This document shows, piece after piece, positions 1 to 8,577 of a stretch of DNA of 33,628 nucleotides. The notes beneath the pieces are model-generated. The model was not told the DNA's origin. It saw only the letters and a program-made list of their open reading frames with translations, and did no database searches. Source of the stretch: an uncultured Methanobrevibacter sp. (GTDB taxonomy: Archaea > Methanobacteriota > Methanobacteria > Methanobacteriales > Methanobacteriaceae); assembly GCF_905235195.1 (NCBI RefSeq), contig NZ_CAJOKH010000040.1:1-33628 (forward strand), written 5' to 3'. Both the position numbers and the translations under genes were made by a program. The stretch's first letter is position 1. The number at the start of each line of letters is the position of its first letter.

Positions 1-45
1 CTCATTAACTACATCGGAAACGGTATAATTAAAATACATACTCAT
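1..45 (-). CDS. Possible 5' end of a gene leaving the window on the left
   Basis: On the minus strand an ATG at 45-43, with a second in-frame ATG at 39-37, opens a frame of 15 codons that runs off the left edge (MSMYFNYTVSDVVNE). It has the same orientation as the next genes. No clear SD is seen. Fifteen codons are too few to name a family. The plus-strand frame starting at base 1 is also open for 15 codons and ends with TAA at 46-48, so this could instead be the tail of a plus-strand gene. Confidence 0.2.
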   Translation of the reverse strand, partial: MSMYFNYTVSDVVNE

Positions 46-357
46 TAATTGAATTTTAATTGAATTTACCATCATTTTGATGTTTTGTAATTTTTTTTTA
101 CGGTTGCATGTGGATTTAATTTTTTTTTAGAATTGTTAATTTTAAATATTTTGTCTAACAAATTAAATTTTGGGTATTTTGAATCGTAATTTAAACTCGG
201 TAACATTTTAATTCCCAAATGAATATATCTTATCCGTTATATTTTAATATAACATTTATATTTCCCTATTTTAAATTTAATGAATTTTATGAAAACACCG
301 TAATAAAATAAATATATATTATTTTGTATTTAGAAAAAAATAAGATTTTTATGCAAG

Positions 358-371
358 TTTCGTATACGAAA
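358..371. promoter_or_regulatory. Perfect 14-bp palindrome TTTCGTATACGAAA
   Basis: The sequence is completely self-complementary around its centre and stands out because its CG steps are rare in this AT-rich DNA. Such a site could be an operator for a dimeric regulator. No gene starts close enough to say which promoter it would serve, so the role is a guess. Confidence 0.3.
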
Positions 372-373
372 AA

Positions 374-389
374 ATCTAGCACCCTATAA
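374..389 (+). repeat. 16-base repeat, left copy (inverted relative to 33534-33549)
   Basis: ATCTAGCACCCTATAA here is the exact reverse complement of 33534-33549. The two copies lie about 33 kb apart in inverted orientation. Its nature is unknown. It may be the shared end of an insertion sequence or of a repeated gene 3' end. Confidence 0.4.
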
Positions 390-524
390 AATAAATTTTA
401 ACAGATTTTTTTACTTATATATCTTCTTTATTATAATAATGCACCTTAATTTAATTCTTTAATTCTTAACATATTTATTAAACAAGATGATTAATATAAA
501 AAAAAGTTAATTAAATTAAATTAA

Positions 525-1187
525 TTATTCTAGTCTCCAATCCACTTCATCTAAACCATTATCCTTTAAAAACTCGTTTGCAAGTAGAAAATGATTACAA
601 TTAAAAAATCCTCTTCTTGCAGAGAATGGACTTGGATGAGAAGTAATTAAAACCAGATGATTAGGATTATTAAGGAGATGCTTTTTTTCTTCAGCCTGCT
701 TACCCCATAACATAAAAACAATAGCTTGGTTCTGTTTATTTAAAATTTTAATTACTTTATCTGTAAATATTTTCCATCCACAGTTACTATGAGAATTAGC
801 TTTACCTTCTTCTACCGTTAAAACAGTGTTTAATAAAAATACTCCTTGATTAGCCCAATTTTCAAGACATCCTGATTTTGGAATATTATAAGCATACTCA
901 TTATTGATTTCTTTAAAAATATTTTTAAGTGACCTTGGTATAGTATGACCTTCTGGAGTAGAAAAAGCAAGACCATGTGCCTGACCTCTCTCATGATAAG
1001 GGTCTTGACCTAAAATAACAATTTTAACACTAGATGGAGGTGTTAATTTAAATGCATTGAAAATATCTTCATATGGAGGATAAATTGTTTTGGTTTTATA
1101 TTCTAAATCAATAAAGTCCATAATCTGTTTAAAATACTTCTTTTCAAATTCATCTTGTAATACTTCATCCCACTCATTTCCAATCAT
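525..1187 (-). CDS. ung: Uracil-DNA glycosylase, family 1 (UNG type)
   Basis: Removes uracil from DNA as the first step of base-excision repair. The 220 residues match the usual length of bacterial Ung. The family-1 water-activating motif GQDPYH is at residues 60-65 with catalytic Asp62, LLNT is at 118-121, and the leucine-loop motif HPSPFSARRGFF starts at His184. These motifs separate it from the archaeal family 4 and 5 enzymes. No SD is visible before the ATG (TTTAATTTTATG), so the mRNA may be leaderless. It stands alone, 219 bases from the next gene on the same strand. Family 1 is mainly bacterial, eukaryotic and viral, so presence in a methanogen suggests gain from bacteria; that part is inference. 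Confidence 0.95.
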   Translation of the reverse strand: MIGNEWDEVLQDEFEKKYFKQIMDFIDLEYKTKTIYPPYEDIFNAFKLTPPSSVKIVILGQDPYHERGQAHGLAFSTPEGHTIPRSLKNIFKEINNEYAYNIPKSGCLENWANQGVFLLNTVLTVEEGKANSHSNCGWKIFTDKVIKILNKQNQAIVFMLWGKQAEEKKHLLNNPNHLVLITSHPSPFSARRGFFNCNHFLLANEFLKDNGLDEVDWRLE

Positions 1188-1405
1188 AAAATTAAATTTA
1201 TTTAATTTAATATTTATATTGATTGTAAAATATTAAAAAGGAAAATAAAACATAATACGAAATTTTATTTAGCAAAAATAATTAAATAATATAAGGAAAT
1301 AATGAAAAAAATAAAAAAACATAAAAGAATACTACAAAAAAGAAAAAATAAGAAAAAGATAAAGAATTAGTGAAAAAAGAAAAAAATAATGAAAAAATAC
1401 AATAA

Positions 1406-1609
1406 TTATTTATTATCAGAATTATTAGCGTCCCATGGTTTATTTGCCATTATTTTTCCAAAATCAATGGTATCATCATCAATAAATTCAAGAACTATTT
1501 TTCCATCTTCAATGGACCAATTTACAAAATTATCTTCTTTAATATTTAATTCTTCCCTAAATTTTAATGGGATTGATAATTTAAAACCACTTTCAATTTT
1601 TGTTTTCAT
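1406..1609 (-). CDS. AbrB/SpoVT-type swapped-hairpin DNA-binding protein
   Basis: A 67-residue protein whose first 45 residues fit the AbrB/MazE fold: an N-terminal strand with a Lys and Ser-Ile-Pro motif (KLSIPLKFREEL), then LNIKEDNFVNWSIEDGKIVLEF. Such proteins bind DNA as dimers, either as transcription regulators or as the antitoxin half of toxin-antitoxin pairs. The start is firm: AGGTGATTAA precedes the ATG. No toxin-like gene lies beside it, so a stand-alone regulator is more likely than an antitoxin. The last 20 residues are acidic and probably disordered. Confidence 0.75.
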   Translation of the reverse strand: MKTKIESGFKLSIPLKFREELNIKEDNFVNWSIEDGKIVLEFIDDDTIDFGKIMANKPWDANNSDNK

Positions 1610-2014
1610 TTAATCACCTACAATTATTTTAAAAAAAAATTGTTTAAAATAAATTCTAATAAATTTTAAATAAAAATTTTTAATAAAAGATTTAAGACAT
1701 AATTATTATGATTTTACTTAAATAAAAATATAATTTATTTTAAAAATTAATTAAAGATTTTGTTTAAAAAAAATATTAAAACAAAAAATGATGTCTTAGT
1801 GAAAAAATAGATTAAAAAAAAGTATTTATTGATTAAATTAAAAAATGAATTAAATTATTATATTTATTTTAAAAAAGAACAATGAAAACTATTAATTTTA
1901 TAAAATTAATAAAAAGACAATAGTTAAAATATAAAATTAAAATCTGAAATATAAAATATAAAATTTATATTTAAAATAAGATTTAAATTAAAATAAAAAA
2001 AGAAAAAAAGTTTA
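1610..2014. other. AT-rich intergenic region between abrB-like gene and wall hydrolase
   Basis: About 400 bases of nearly pure A/T with many short A and T runs and no supported coding frame. It should hold the promoter of the AbrB-like gene (reading left) and the poly-T tract that ends the hydrolase transcript. Confidence 0.5.
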
Positions 2015-2029
2015 GAGGATAATATCCTC
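1986..2029 (-). terminator. Hairpin plus T-run behind the wall hydrolase
   Basis: Read on the minus strand just after the hydrolase stop codon, GAGGAT-ATT-ATCCTC (2029-2015) forms a perfect 6-bp stem with a 3-base loop. It is followed by CTAAACTTTTTTTC and a second T7 tract. This is a textbook intrinsic-type terminator and also fits poly-T-dependent archaeal termination. Confidence 0.65.
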
Positions 2030-2052
2030 GAATATTTATTTTACAATTTTAC

Positions 2053-4611
2053 CTAGAACGGTAAATTATCATATCTAGCATAAATGGTTGCAGTTTTTGT
2101 ATCCCAGTTATTTATTTCACCGAAATTATTTCTAGTTGAAATAGTATCCGCACTATACCATTTACCCTTGATTTTTACCTCTGTCCAAACATGTCCATAC
2201 CATCCATCGGAGAAATGGCAATATCCATGAACATATCTAATTGTTAAACTAACAGCTCTACACATTGCAACATAAAGGTTAGACTGGTCACAACAGTTTC
2301 CAGATCTAAGTTTTAATGTTTTAGCTGCACCTTGTTGGGAATTATAATAATATGAATATTTAATATTATCTCTAACCCAATTAAACATCTTAACTGCTTT
2401 TGCATAATTAGAAGTTAAACCTTTTGTTAGGCTTTTTGCAAGTTTAGTAATTGATGATGTATCAGGTGAACCTGAACTAGTAGTTACAACAACGGATGCT
2501 GGTAATTCACTATGATGACCATAATAGGTTAATATTCTACTAAATGCATCTGTTAAATCACAGAAATTAATTTTACCTACAGCAGTTGATGAGTAATTTG
2601 GTCCCTGTTTATGTTCTAAAATATATTTATAGGTTCTACGAGCTGAATCTACATATCCGTCCATTTTGAGATGTTTCTTCTCAAGTTGATCTCCCATAAA
2701 AGGATCTTCAGGTTCGGATAAAGCTCTTGTCATTACAGGAATATTACTCAAATTATTATTTTTAATGTTTACAATTGCTAAAGATTCATAATATAAGAAA
2801 CGTGTCATTGAAACACTTTTTGTACCAATTTTTACAGAAGTTGGAAGTGCTTTATTTTTAGCATAATATGCTCTAACAGTATTTGCAGCAGTAATAATCT
2901 GTGAAATAGTAAAACTTGTTACAGGTTTAGGAGGTACTACTGCAGGTTTCTTATTTGTTATTGTTATATAATCCGGTAAATTTTTATATGATTTATAATA
3001 TGATAAAACGGCAGCAAATCCTTCAACTAAATTATTGTAGTTTAAACGACCCATATTTGTAGTTGAATAATTAGGACCTTGGCCATTTTGTTTAATCCAT
3101 TTATAAGTCCTCGTAGCAGAATCAACATATTGAGATTTAGACCATTTTTTATTTGAAATCTTGTCACCTGCATTAGGAGAAGATGGTTCTTTAAGAGACC
3201 CAATTTTACTTAGAGCGGATTTTTTACCGTTATGCAAATTGCTAATAGCTAAAGCCTCATAATATAAAAACTGAGCCATAGTACATTTTAAACTACCTAC
3301 TTTTACAGTTTTAGGAAGTTTTTTATTTTTAGCATAATATGTTCTTATAGTATTTGAAGCATTTAAAATCTCTGTTACTGCTACCTTACTAGATGCAGAA
3401 GATGAACCAGTAGTTGATTTCTCTTTGACTCCACTTATGGAACTTACATCAAAAAGATTAGAAAGCGCATATCTAAAGAATACAACACCTTGTGCTCCTC
3501 CATTAATTGCATTTTGAGCATCGGTTTTAAGAGCACTGGCACTTAATTTAGTAGTATCACTATCAGATTTGTAAGATTGTAAAGCTATCCACACTTGTGC
3601 TTTAGCTGAATGCTTAGCATAATACTGAGCTACAGATTTAATCCATGAAGATGAAGCAGCATAATTACCTTTATAAGCCATAGGCACTAAAATATCAAGA
3701 TATTTTCCAAGTTGTGCAGAATTTTGACCATAATAGGTAATAGAATCTCCTTTTTCAGGCATTAAAGCCGCAGAAACAAGGATATTCTTATCAATAGCTT
3801 TTACTTTTTTTACAATTTTTTGTACAAGAGAATTAATTGCACTTACACCATTTGAATATTTACTTGCACGGAGAGATCCACTTCCAGCAAAACGTAAATA
3901 ATCTAAATGAATTCCTGCAACGTTTCTTAATTTTGCATATTTAACTGCCTCATTTATTTTAGAATTGATATATGAGGAAGAAGCAGTAGCAGGATTATGC
4001 CATTGTCCATCATAATATACTTGCATCCAAATATGTACCTGAATACCATATGAATTTGCTTTTTTGATAAAAGATTCAACTTTACTTTTACCATAAGTAT
4101 CATAGGCATAAAAGTTTAAGAAAATATTTCCAATATGATATGATTTAAGTTTAGCCAAATTAACACTATTCATATTTACTCCAAATAAATAAACTCCAAA
4201 AGTATTTTTAGATGACCCTGCAGCCATATTAGTGGAAATAAATTTATTTTGATTAACAATAGTAGGATTGGTTACTTCTAAACTATATGAAGCTTTCAAA
4301 TCATTAATTGGAATTATTTCTCCATTTGTAACTTCATTAAGAGAAGCGTTTTCTACAACTCCTTCATCTATAGAAGTACTGCAAGAAATATCCTCAACCT
4401 TACTAGAGCAAGGATCAGGTAAATCAGAATCAACCACCTCACCCTCAGTTGAGGTAGGAACATTAGCATCTTCTTCAATTGTACTAATCTGATTAGAATC
4501 ATCAACTGAACTTAATGTATCCGTTCCATTGGTAACATCACTTGCTGAAATAGCTGAAATGCTAATTAGAAGTAATATTAATAATAAAGGTAAAATTGTC
4601 CTATTTTTCAA
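2053..4611 (-). CDS. Secreted pseudomurein hydrolase: TIM-barrel glycosidase domain, pseudomurein-binding repeats, C71-like endoisopeptidase
   Basis: An exported 852-residue wall enzyme. Residues 1-23 are a signal peptide (LLPLL-type hydrophobic core ending SAISAS). An acidic low-complexity linker runs to about 135. Residues 137-395 look like a GHL10/DUF187-type TIM barrel: FGVYLFGVN, GIHLDYLRFAG with Asp237, and DILVPMAYKGN. Pseudomurein-binding repeats follow at about 412-460 and 568-618, each followed by a related module ending in QGPNYS (about 490-550 and 645-710). Residues 730-852 form a transglutaminase-like domain with a probable triad Cys773 or 774 (SGNCCDQ), His807 (YGHVW) and Asp822 (SADTIS). 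This is the layout of the PeiW/PeiP phage pseudomurein endoisopeptidases (C71), with an added glycosidase. It could be an autolysin or a weapon against other methanogens. The TTG used here lies 13 bases from the SD GAGG; ATT at 4617-4615, 7 bases from it, may be the true start. Confidence 0.85.
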   Translation of the reverse strand: MKNRTILPLLLILLLISISAISASDVTNGTDTLSSVDDSNQISTIEEDANVPTSTEGEVVDSDLPDPCSSKVEDISCSTSIDEGVVENASLNEVTNGEIIPINDLKASYSLEVTNPTIVNQNKFISTNMAAGSSKNTFGVYLFGVNMNSVNLAKLKSYHIGNIFLNFYAYDTYGKSKVESFIKKANSYGIQVHIWMQVYYDGQWHNPATASSSYINSKINEAVKYAKLRNVAGIHLDYLRFAGSGSLRASKYSNGVSAINSLVQKIVKKVKAIDKNILVSAALMPEKGDSITYYGQNSAQLGKYLDILVPMAYKGNYAASSSWIKSVAQYYAKHSAKAQVWIALQSYKSDSDTTKLSASALKTDAQNAINGGAQGVVFFRYALSNLFDVSSISGVKEKSTTGSSSASSKVAVTEILNASNTIRTYYAKNKKLPKTVKVGSLKCTMAQFLYYEALAISNLHNGKKSALSKIGSLKEPSSPNAGDKISNKKWSKSQYVDSATRTYKWIKQNGQGPNYSTTNMGRLNYNNLVEGFAAVLSYYKSYKNLPDYITITNKKPAVVPPKPVTSFTISQIITAANTVRAYYAKNKALPTSVKIGTKSVSMTRFLYYESLAIVNIKNNNLSNIPVMTRALSEPEDPFMGDQLEKKHLKMDGYVDSARRTYKYILEHKQGPNYSSTAVGKINFCDLTDAFSRILTYYGHHSELPASVVVTTSSGSPDTSSITKLAKSLTKGLTSNYAKAVKMFNWVRDNIKYSYYYNSQQGAAKTLKLRSGNCCDQSNLYVAMCRAVSLTIRYVHGYCHFSDGWYGHVWTEVKIKGKWYSADTISTRNNFGEINNWDTKTATIYARYDNLPF

Positions 4612-4623
4612 TAAAATCTTTTC

Positions 4624-5122
4624 ACCTCACAATACTATTTTAAAAATAGTAAATATAATGTAATTTTAACTAATTTTAAAATTACACATGAAATAAACAC
4701 TATCTTTATTTTCATAATTTTTAAATTCAAAATATTTTATGAAATAATTTTTCAATGAAATATTATAAGTGGAATTTAAAATGATAAATACTATTTTTAA
4801 AATGTAATTAATTGTTATAATTAAGATATATTTAAAATTTTCTACAAAATTTAATAAAAAAATAAATGAGTTTTTTTAGTTTTATGAAAAAATAAGAAAA
4901 AAATTAAAAAAATTAAATTAACACATTATTATCAAAAAAAGTTAAAAAAATAGTTTTAATATATAATTTGTTTATAAAATGCTATACAAACAGCGAAAAT
5001 AAGATTAAAAAAATTTAAACCATTTTAAAATTAAATAATTTAGTATAATTTGTTTACTATTGATTTAGTTTGAAAATTTTAAAATAGAATAAAATAGGCA
5101 ATAAATAAACATTTGCAGGAAA
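4624..5122. other. Intergenic region between the wall hydrolase and the distal end of the CRISPR array
   Basis: About 500 AT-rich bases with no supported gene. It must contain the hydrolase promoter (reading left) and the end of the CRISPR precursor transcript. Read on the minus strand from the last repeat it has several T tracts, including seven T in the stretch around 5010-5020, which could stop pre-crRNA synthesis. Confidence 0.45.
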
Positions 5123-8074
5123 GTCGCAATCCTTGTTTTAGTAGAAAATGGCCTGCAATAGAATTAGAGCAAACGGATTTATATAATCCTGAAGAGTCGC
5201 AATCCTTGTTTTAGTAGAAAGTGGCCTGCAATGGACAAGAGTTAGAATGGTATGGTTTTGAACCTACGTCGCAATCCTTGTTTTAGTAGAAAGTGGCCTG
5301 CAATTTATGAAAGTTTGTTTGAAGGCTTTTGATGGAGATGAGTCGCAATCCTTGTTTTAGTAGAAAGTGGCCTGCAATGTGGATTTAAATTCTATACTCT
5401 CTCTGCAAGAGTGTCGCAATCCTTGTTTTAGTAGAAAGTGGCCTGCAATGGATATGAATGTTATGGAAGATTGTAATTACAAAGAGTCGCAATCCTTGTT
5501 TTAGTAGAAAGTGGCCTGCAATAAAATGGAGATGATGTTATATGAAAAATTTAGAAAAGTCGCAATCCTTGTTTTAGTAGAAAGTGGCCTGCAATTAAGA
5601 AATTTAAATCATTTAAAAAAGGTAGAATTAAGTCGCAATCCTTGTTTTAGTAGAAAGTGGCCTGCAATTTTAAGAGGTTAAAATATGAGATATGAAGTAA
5701 AACGTCGCAATCCTTGTTTTAGTAGAAAGTGGCCTGCAATTTATCCGATTTATATGATAGTAATATATTATCTGAGTCGCAATCCTTGTTTTAGTAGAAA
5801 GTGGCCTGCAATTTTTAAACGATAAAATAACCGATAACAATTATTATTGTCGCAATCCTTGTTTTAGTAGAAAGTGGCCTGCAATCTAAAATAAAAAGGA
5901 AGAAGTGATAAAATGATAGAGTCGCAATCCTTGTTTTAGTAGAAAGTGGCCTGCAATTTATGGAGTTTGTCCAAATGAAACAATTAAAGAGTAGTCGCAA
6001 TCCTTGTTTTAGTAGAAAGTGGCCTGCAATTTTAAAGGATTATACTAATCTTGTTATTATATTAAAGTCGCAATCCTTGTTTTAGTAGAAAGTGGCCTGC
6101 AATTTACGGTAGATAACAATACCTTTCAAATCATAGGTGGTCGCAATCCTTGTTTTAGTAGAAAGTGGCCTGCAATTACTTCTTTTGGATATATGCTTTC
6201 TCTGTTTTTTACGTCGCAATCCTTGTTTTAGTAGAAAGTGGCCTGCAATAAAGAACAACTTGAAGAGTTAAAATCGTTGTGTGTTGGTCGCAATCCTTGT
6301 TTTAGTAGAAAGTGGCCTGCAATAATATAAATATTCTGTATATGTACATCTTGTATATGAGTCGCAATCCTTGTTTTAGTAGAAAGTGGCCTGCAATAGT
6401 GATAAACGAAAATGAACAAGAAGTAGAAATCGAGTCGCAATCCTTGTTTTAGTAGAAAGTGGCCTGCAATCAAAAAAACGATATGGAGGAACGATTATCT
6501 GATATTGTCGCAATCCTTGTTTTAGTAGAAAGTGGCCTGCAATTTAAATATGATTGACGGAGATTGTGAGCTCTCTGTGTCGCAATCCTTGTTTTAGTAG
6601 AAAGTGGCCTGCAATCAGACTGTGGATTAAATTAGATATGCCGAGATTACCGTCGCAATCCTTGTTTTAGTAGAAAGTGGCCTGCAATGCGCTCAAAGCA
6701 CTCAAAAAATTTGCAGTGTCTCAGTCGCAATCCTTGTTTTAGTAGAAAGTGGCCTGCAATTAAATAAAGCTGAAGCTGTTCTAAAAGTAGATGTTGTCGC
6801 AATCCTTGTTTTAGTAGAAAGTGGCCTGCAATTCAGGAGAATATTTGATAACAAACATGCTCCAACCAGTCGCAATCCTTGTTTTAGTAGAAAGTGGCCT
6901 GCAATTAGAAGATTTTTTAAATTTAACTGAGTTTATAGAAGTGTCGCAATCCTTGTTTTAGTAGAAAGTGGCCTGCAATGAAAATAAAAAAGGAGCTGTT
7001 AGAACAGCTCCAAAGTCGCAATCCTTGTTTTAGTAGAAAGTGGCCTGCAATAGTAAAATAAAGGATTATAGAGTCTTAATTCTTAATAAGTCGCAATCCT
7101 TGTTTTAGTAGAAAGTGGCCTGCAATTAAGATTTTAAATGAGAAAGATTTATGTCTTCTTAAGTCGCAATCCTTGTTTTAGTAGAAAGTGGCCTGCAATG
7201 AATTTTCAGTATTTAAGGGGTTAAATACTGATTTGTCGCAATCCTTGTTTTAGTAGAAAGTGGCCTGCAATACGGTTATTACCGTTAGAACAGCCGTTTA
7301 AAAATTCGTCGCAATCCTTGTTTTAGTAGAAAGTGGCCTGCAATAACCAAACATGGAAAGAAAAATAGGTGGAAAATACGTCGCAATCCTTGTTTTAGTA
7401 GAAAGTGGCCTGCAATAAAGAGTTATGTGATGATTATTGCATTGTTTATGATAGTCGCAATCCTTGTTTTAGTAGAAAGTGGCCTGCAATTTCTTATATG
7501 GTTTGTTGTGCTTTGGGTGTTGTTATGTCGCAATCCTTGTTTTAGTAGAAAGTGGCCTGCAATTTAAAGAAGGTAAGAATATTATTGAATTCAATAATTG
7601 TCGCAATCCTTGTTTTAGTAGAAAGTGGCCTGCAATTAAATACTGATTTAGTCTTTATATCTTTTGAAATCGAGTCGCAATCCTTGTTTTAGTAGAAAGT
7701 GGCCTGCAATATTTATAGGATTAATTTAAGAGAAACAAAAATATGTCGCAATCCTTGTTTTAGTAGAAAGTGGCCTGCAATACAAGTATTCGAGAGTGAA
7801 TACGAGTTTAATAAAAGGTCGCAATCCTTGTTTTAGTAGAAAGTGGCCTGCAATTGTACTGAACTTCCTGAGGGTAGTCAGTTAATACCTGTCGCAATCC
7901 TTGTTTTAGTAGAAAGTGGCCTGCAATAATGGAAAATAAAAAGAATTTGAATAAGAAAAAAGAAGTCGCAATCCTTGTTTTAGTAGAAAGTGGCCTGCAA
8001 TTATAGATTGGACTGATACATCAGAGCAGATAGATTTGTCGCAATCCTTGTTTTAGTAGAAAGTGGCCTGCAAT
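5123..8074 (-). CRISPR. CRISPR array, 41 repeats of 37 bp and 40 spacers, transcribed leftwards
   Basis: The repeat, as seen on the plus strand, starts GTCGCAATCC, continues TTGTTTTAGTAGAAAGT and ends GGCCTGCAAT. Hand counting gives 41 copies starting every 71-75 bases from 5123 to 8038, with spacers of 34-38 bases. All copies are identical except the first (5123-5159), which reads GAAAATGG instead of GAAAGTGG. Degenerate repeats mark the leader-distal end, so the leader is on the right. Read on the minus strand the repeat ends AAGGATTGCGAC, resembling the common AAGGATTGAAAC ending, so the crRNA 5' handle would be ATTGCGAC. The repeat has no strong hairpin, which fits cleavage by Cas6. Two spacers (7200-7234 and 7637-7673) overlap in sequence. 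Confidence 0.98.
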
Positions 8075-8577
8075 AGCCCCAATTTTTAACTGAAAAATAG
8101 TAAATAATTGCTAAAAATTGAGGAATTTTTAAGTGTTTTGTGAAGAACACATTTTATAAACACCATTTATAAATATATTCACAATACCATATAAATCTTT
8201 TGAGATAAAAATCAGAACAAAATATATAATAATAATTTAAAAAAAAATAAACCCTAGAAAAATAATAAAACTAAGAAAAAACCCATATTTAATAGAAGTA
8301 TAAACCATTTAAAATATATTAAAAATATTCATAAAATTTAAATAAATTTATCAAACAAACAAAAAATAATCATATCTTCACAAAATACTTAATTTTAAAA
8401 CAAGCAAAAAACTTATTTTTGCTCATAAAAAAAATACGAAAATAATAATTTTAGATTAGAATGACTAATATAAGAGAAAATTCTAAAAATATAAAGAACT
8501 GCCTTAGAAATTTATAAAAAAAATCTCTCTTAAAATATTGGAATTCTGGCAGAAATAAAAAAAAATAGTAAAAATTT
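8075..8577 (-). promoter_or_regulatory. CRISPR leader between cas1 and the array
   Basis: A 503-base AT-rich non-coding stretch joins the cas1 stop to the first repeat. Next to the repeat is an imperfect 12-bp inverted repeat, CCCCAATTTTTA (8077-8088) with TAAAAATTGAGG (8112-8123). On the minus strand two tandem 13-mers, TTTATAAATGGTG and TTTATAAAATGTG (8173-8148), look like doubled TATA boxes. They would place the transcript start roughly 55-75 bases before the first repeat. The position, AT content and perfect leader-side repeats support a leader; the exact promoter is a guess. Confidence 0.7.
8148..8173 (-). repeat. Tandem 13-bp TATA-like repeats in the leader
   Basis: Two adjacent minus-strand 13-mers beginning TTTATAAA agree at 11 of 13 positions. 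Each resembles an archaeal TATA box. They may serve pre-crRNA transcription or mark the leader for spacer integration. Confidence 0.45.

Larger units (their letters stand above)
46..524. other. AT-rich intergenic region with a 14-bp palindrome
   Basis: No convincing gene is seen. The stretch contains a perfect 14-bp palindrome, TTTCGTATACGAAA, at 358-371. Immediately after it, at 374-389, is a 16-base sequence repeated in inverted orientation near the right end of the window. The T-rich minus-strand sequence just below 525 (eight T in a row around 500-507) could end the uracil-DNA glycosylase transcript. Confidence 0.5.

Noticed and set aside
5815-6473. Open frames on the minus strand through the CRISPR array
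   Set aside because: They consist of translated repeats with spacers between them; the same short peptide recurs once per repeat and has no coding meaning.
6031-7089. Shared 11-mers between spacers (AAAGGATTATA in 6031-6066 and 7052-7089; GTTAGAACAGC in 6980-7014 and 7272-7307)
   Set aside because: They are internal, not end-aligned, and about half a shared 11-mer is expected by chance among 40 AT-rich spacers, so they do not show a common target.
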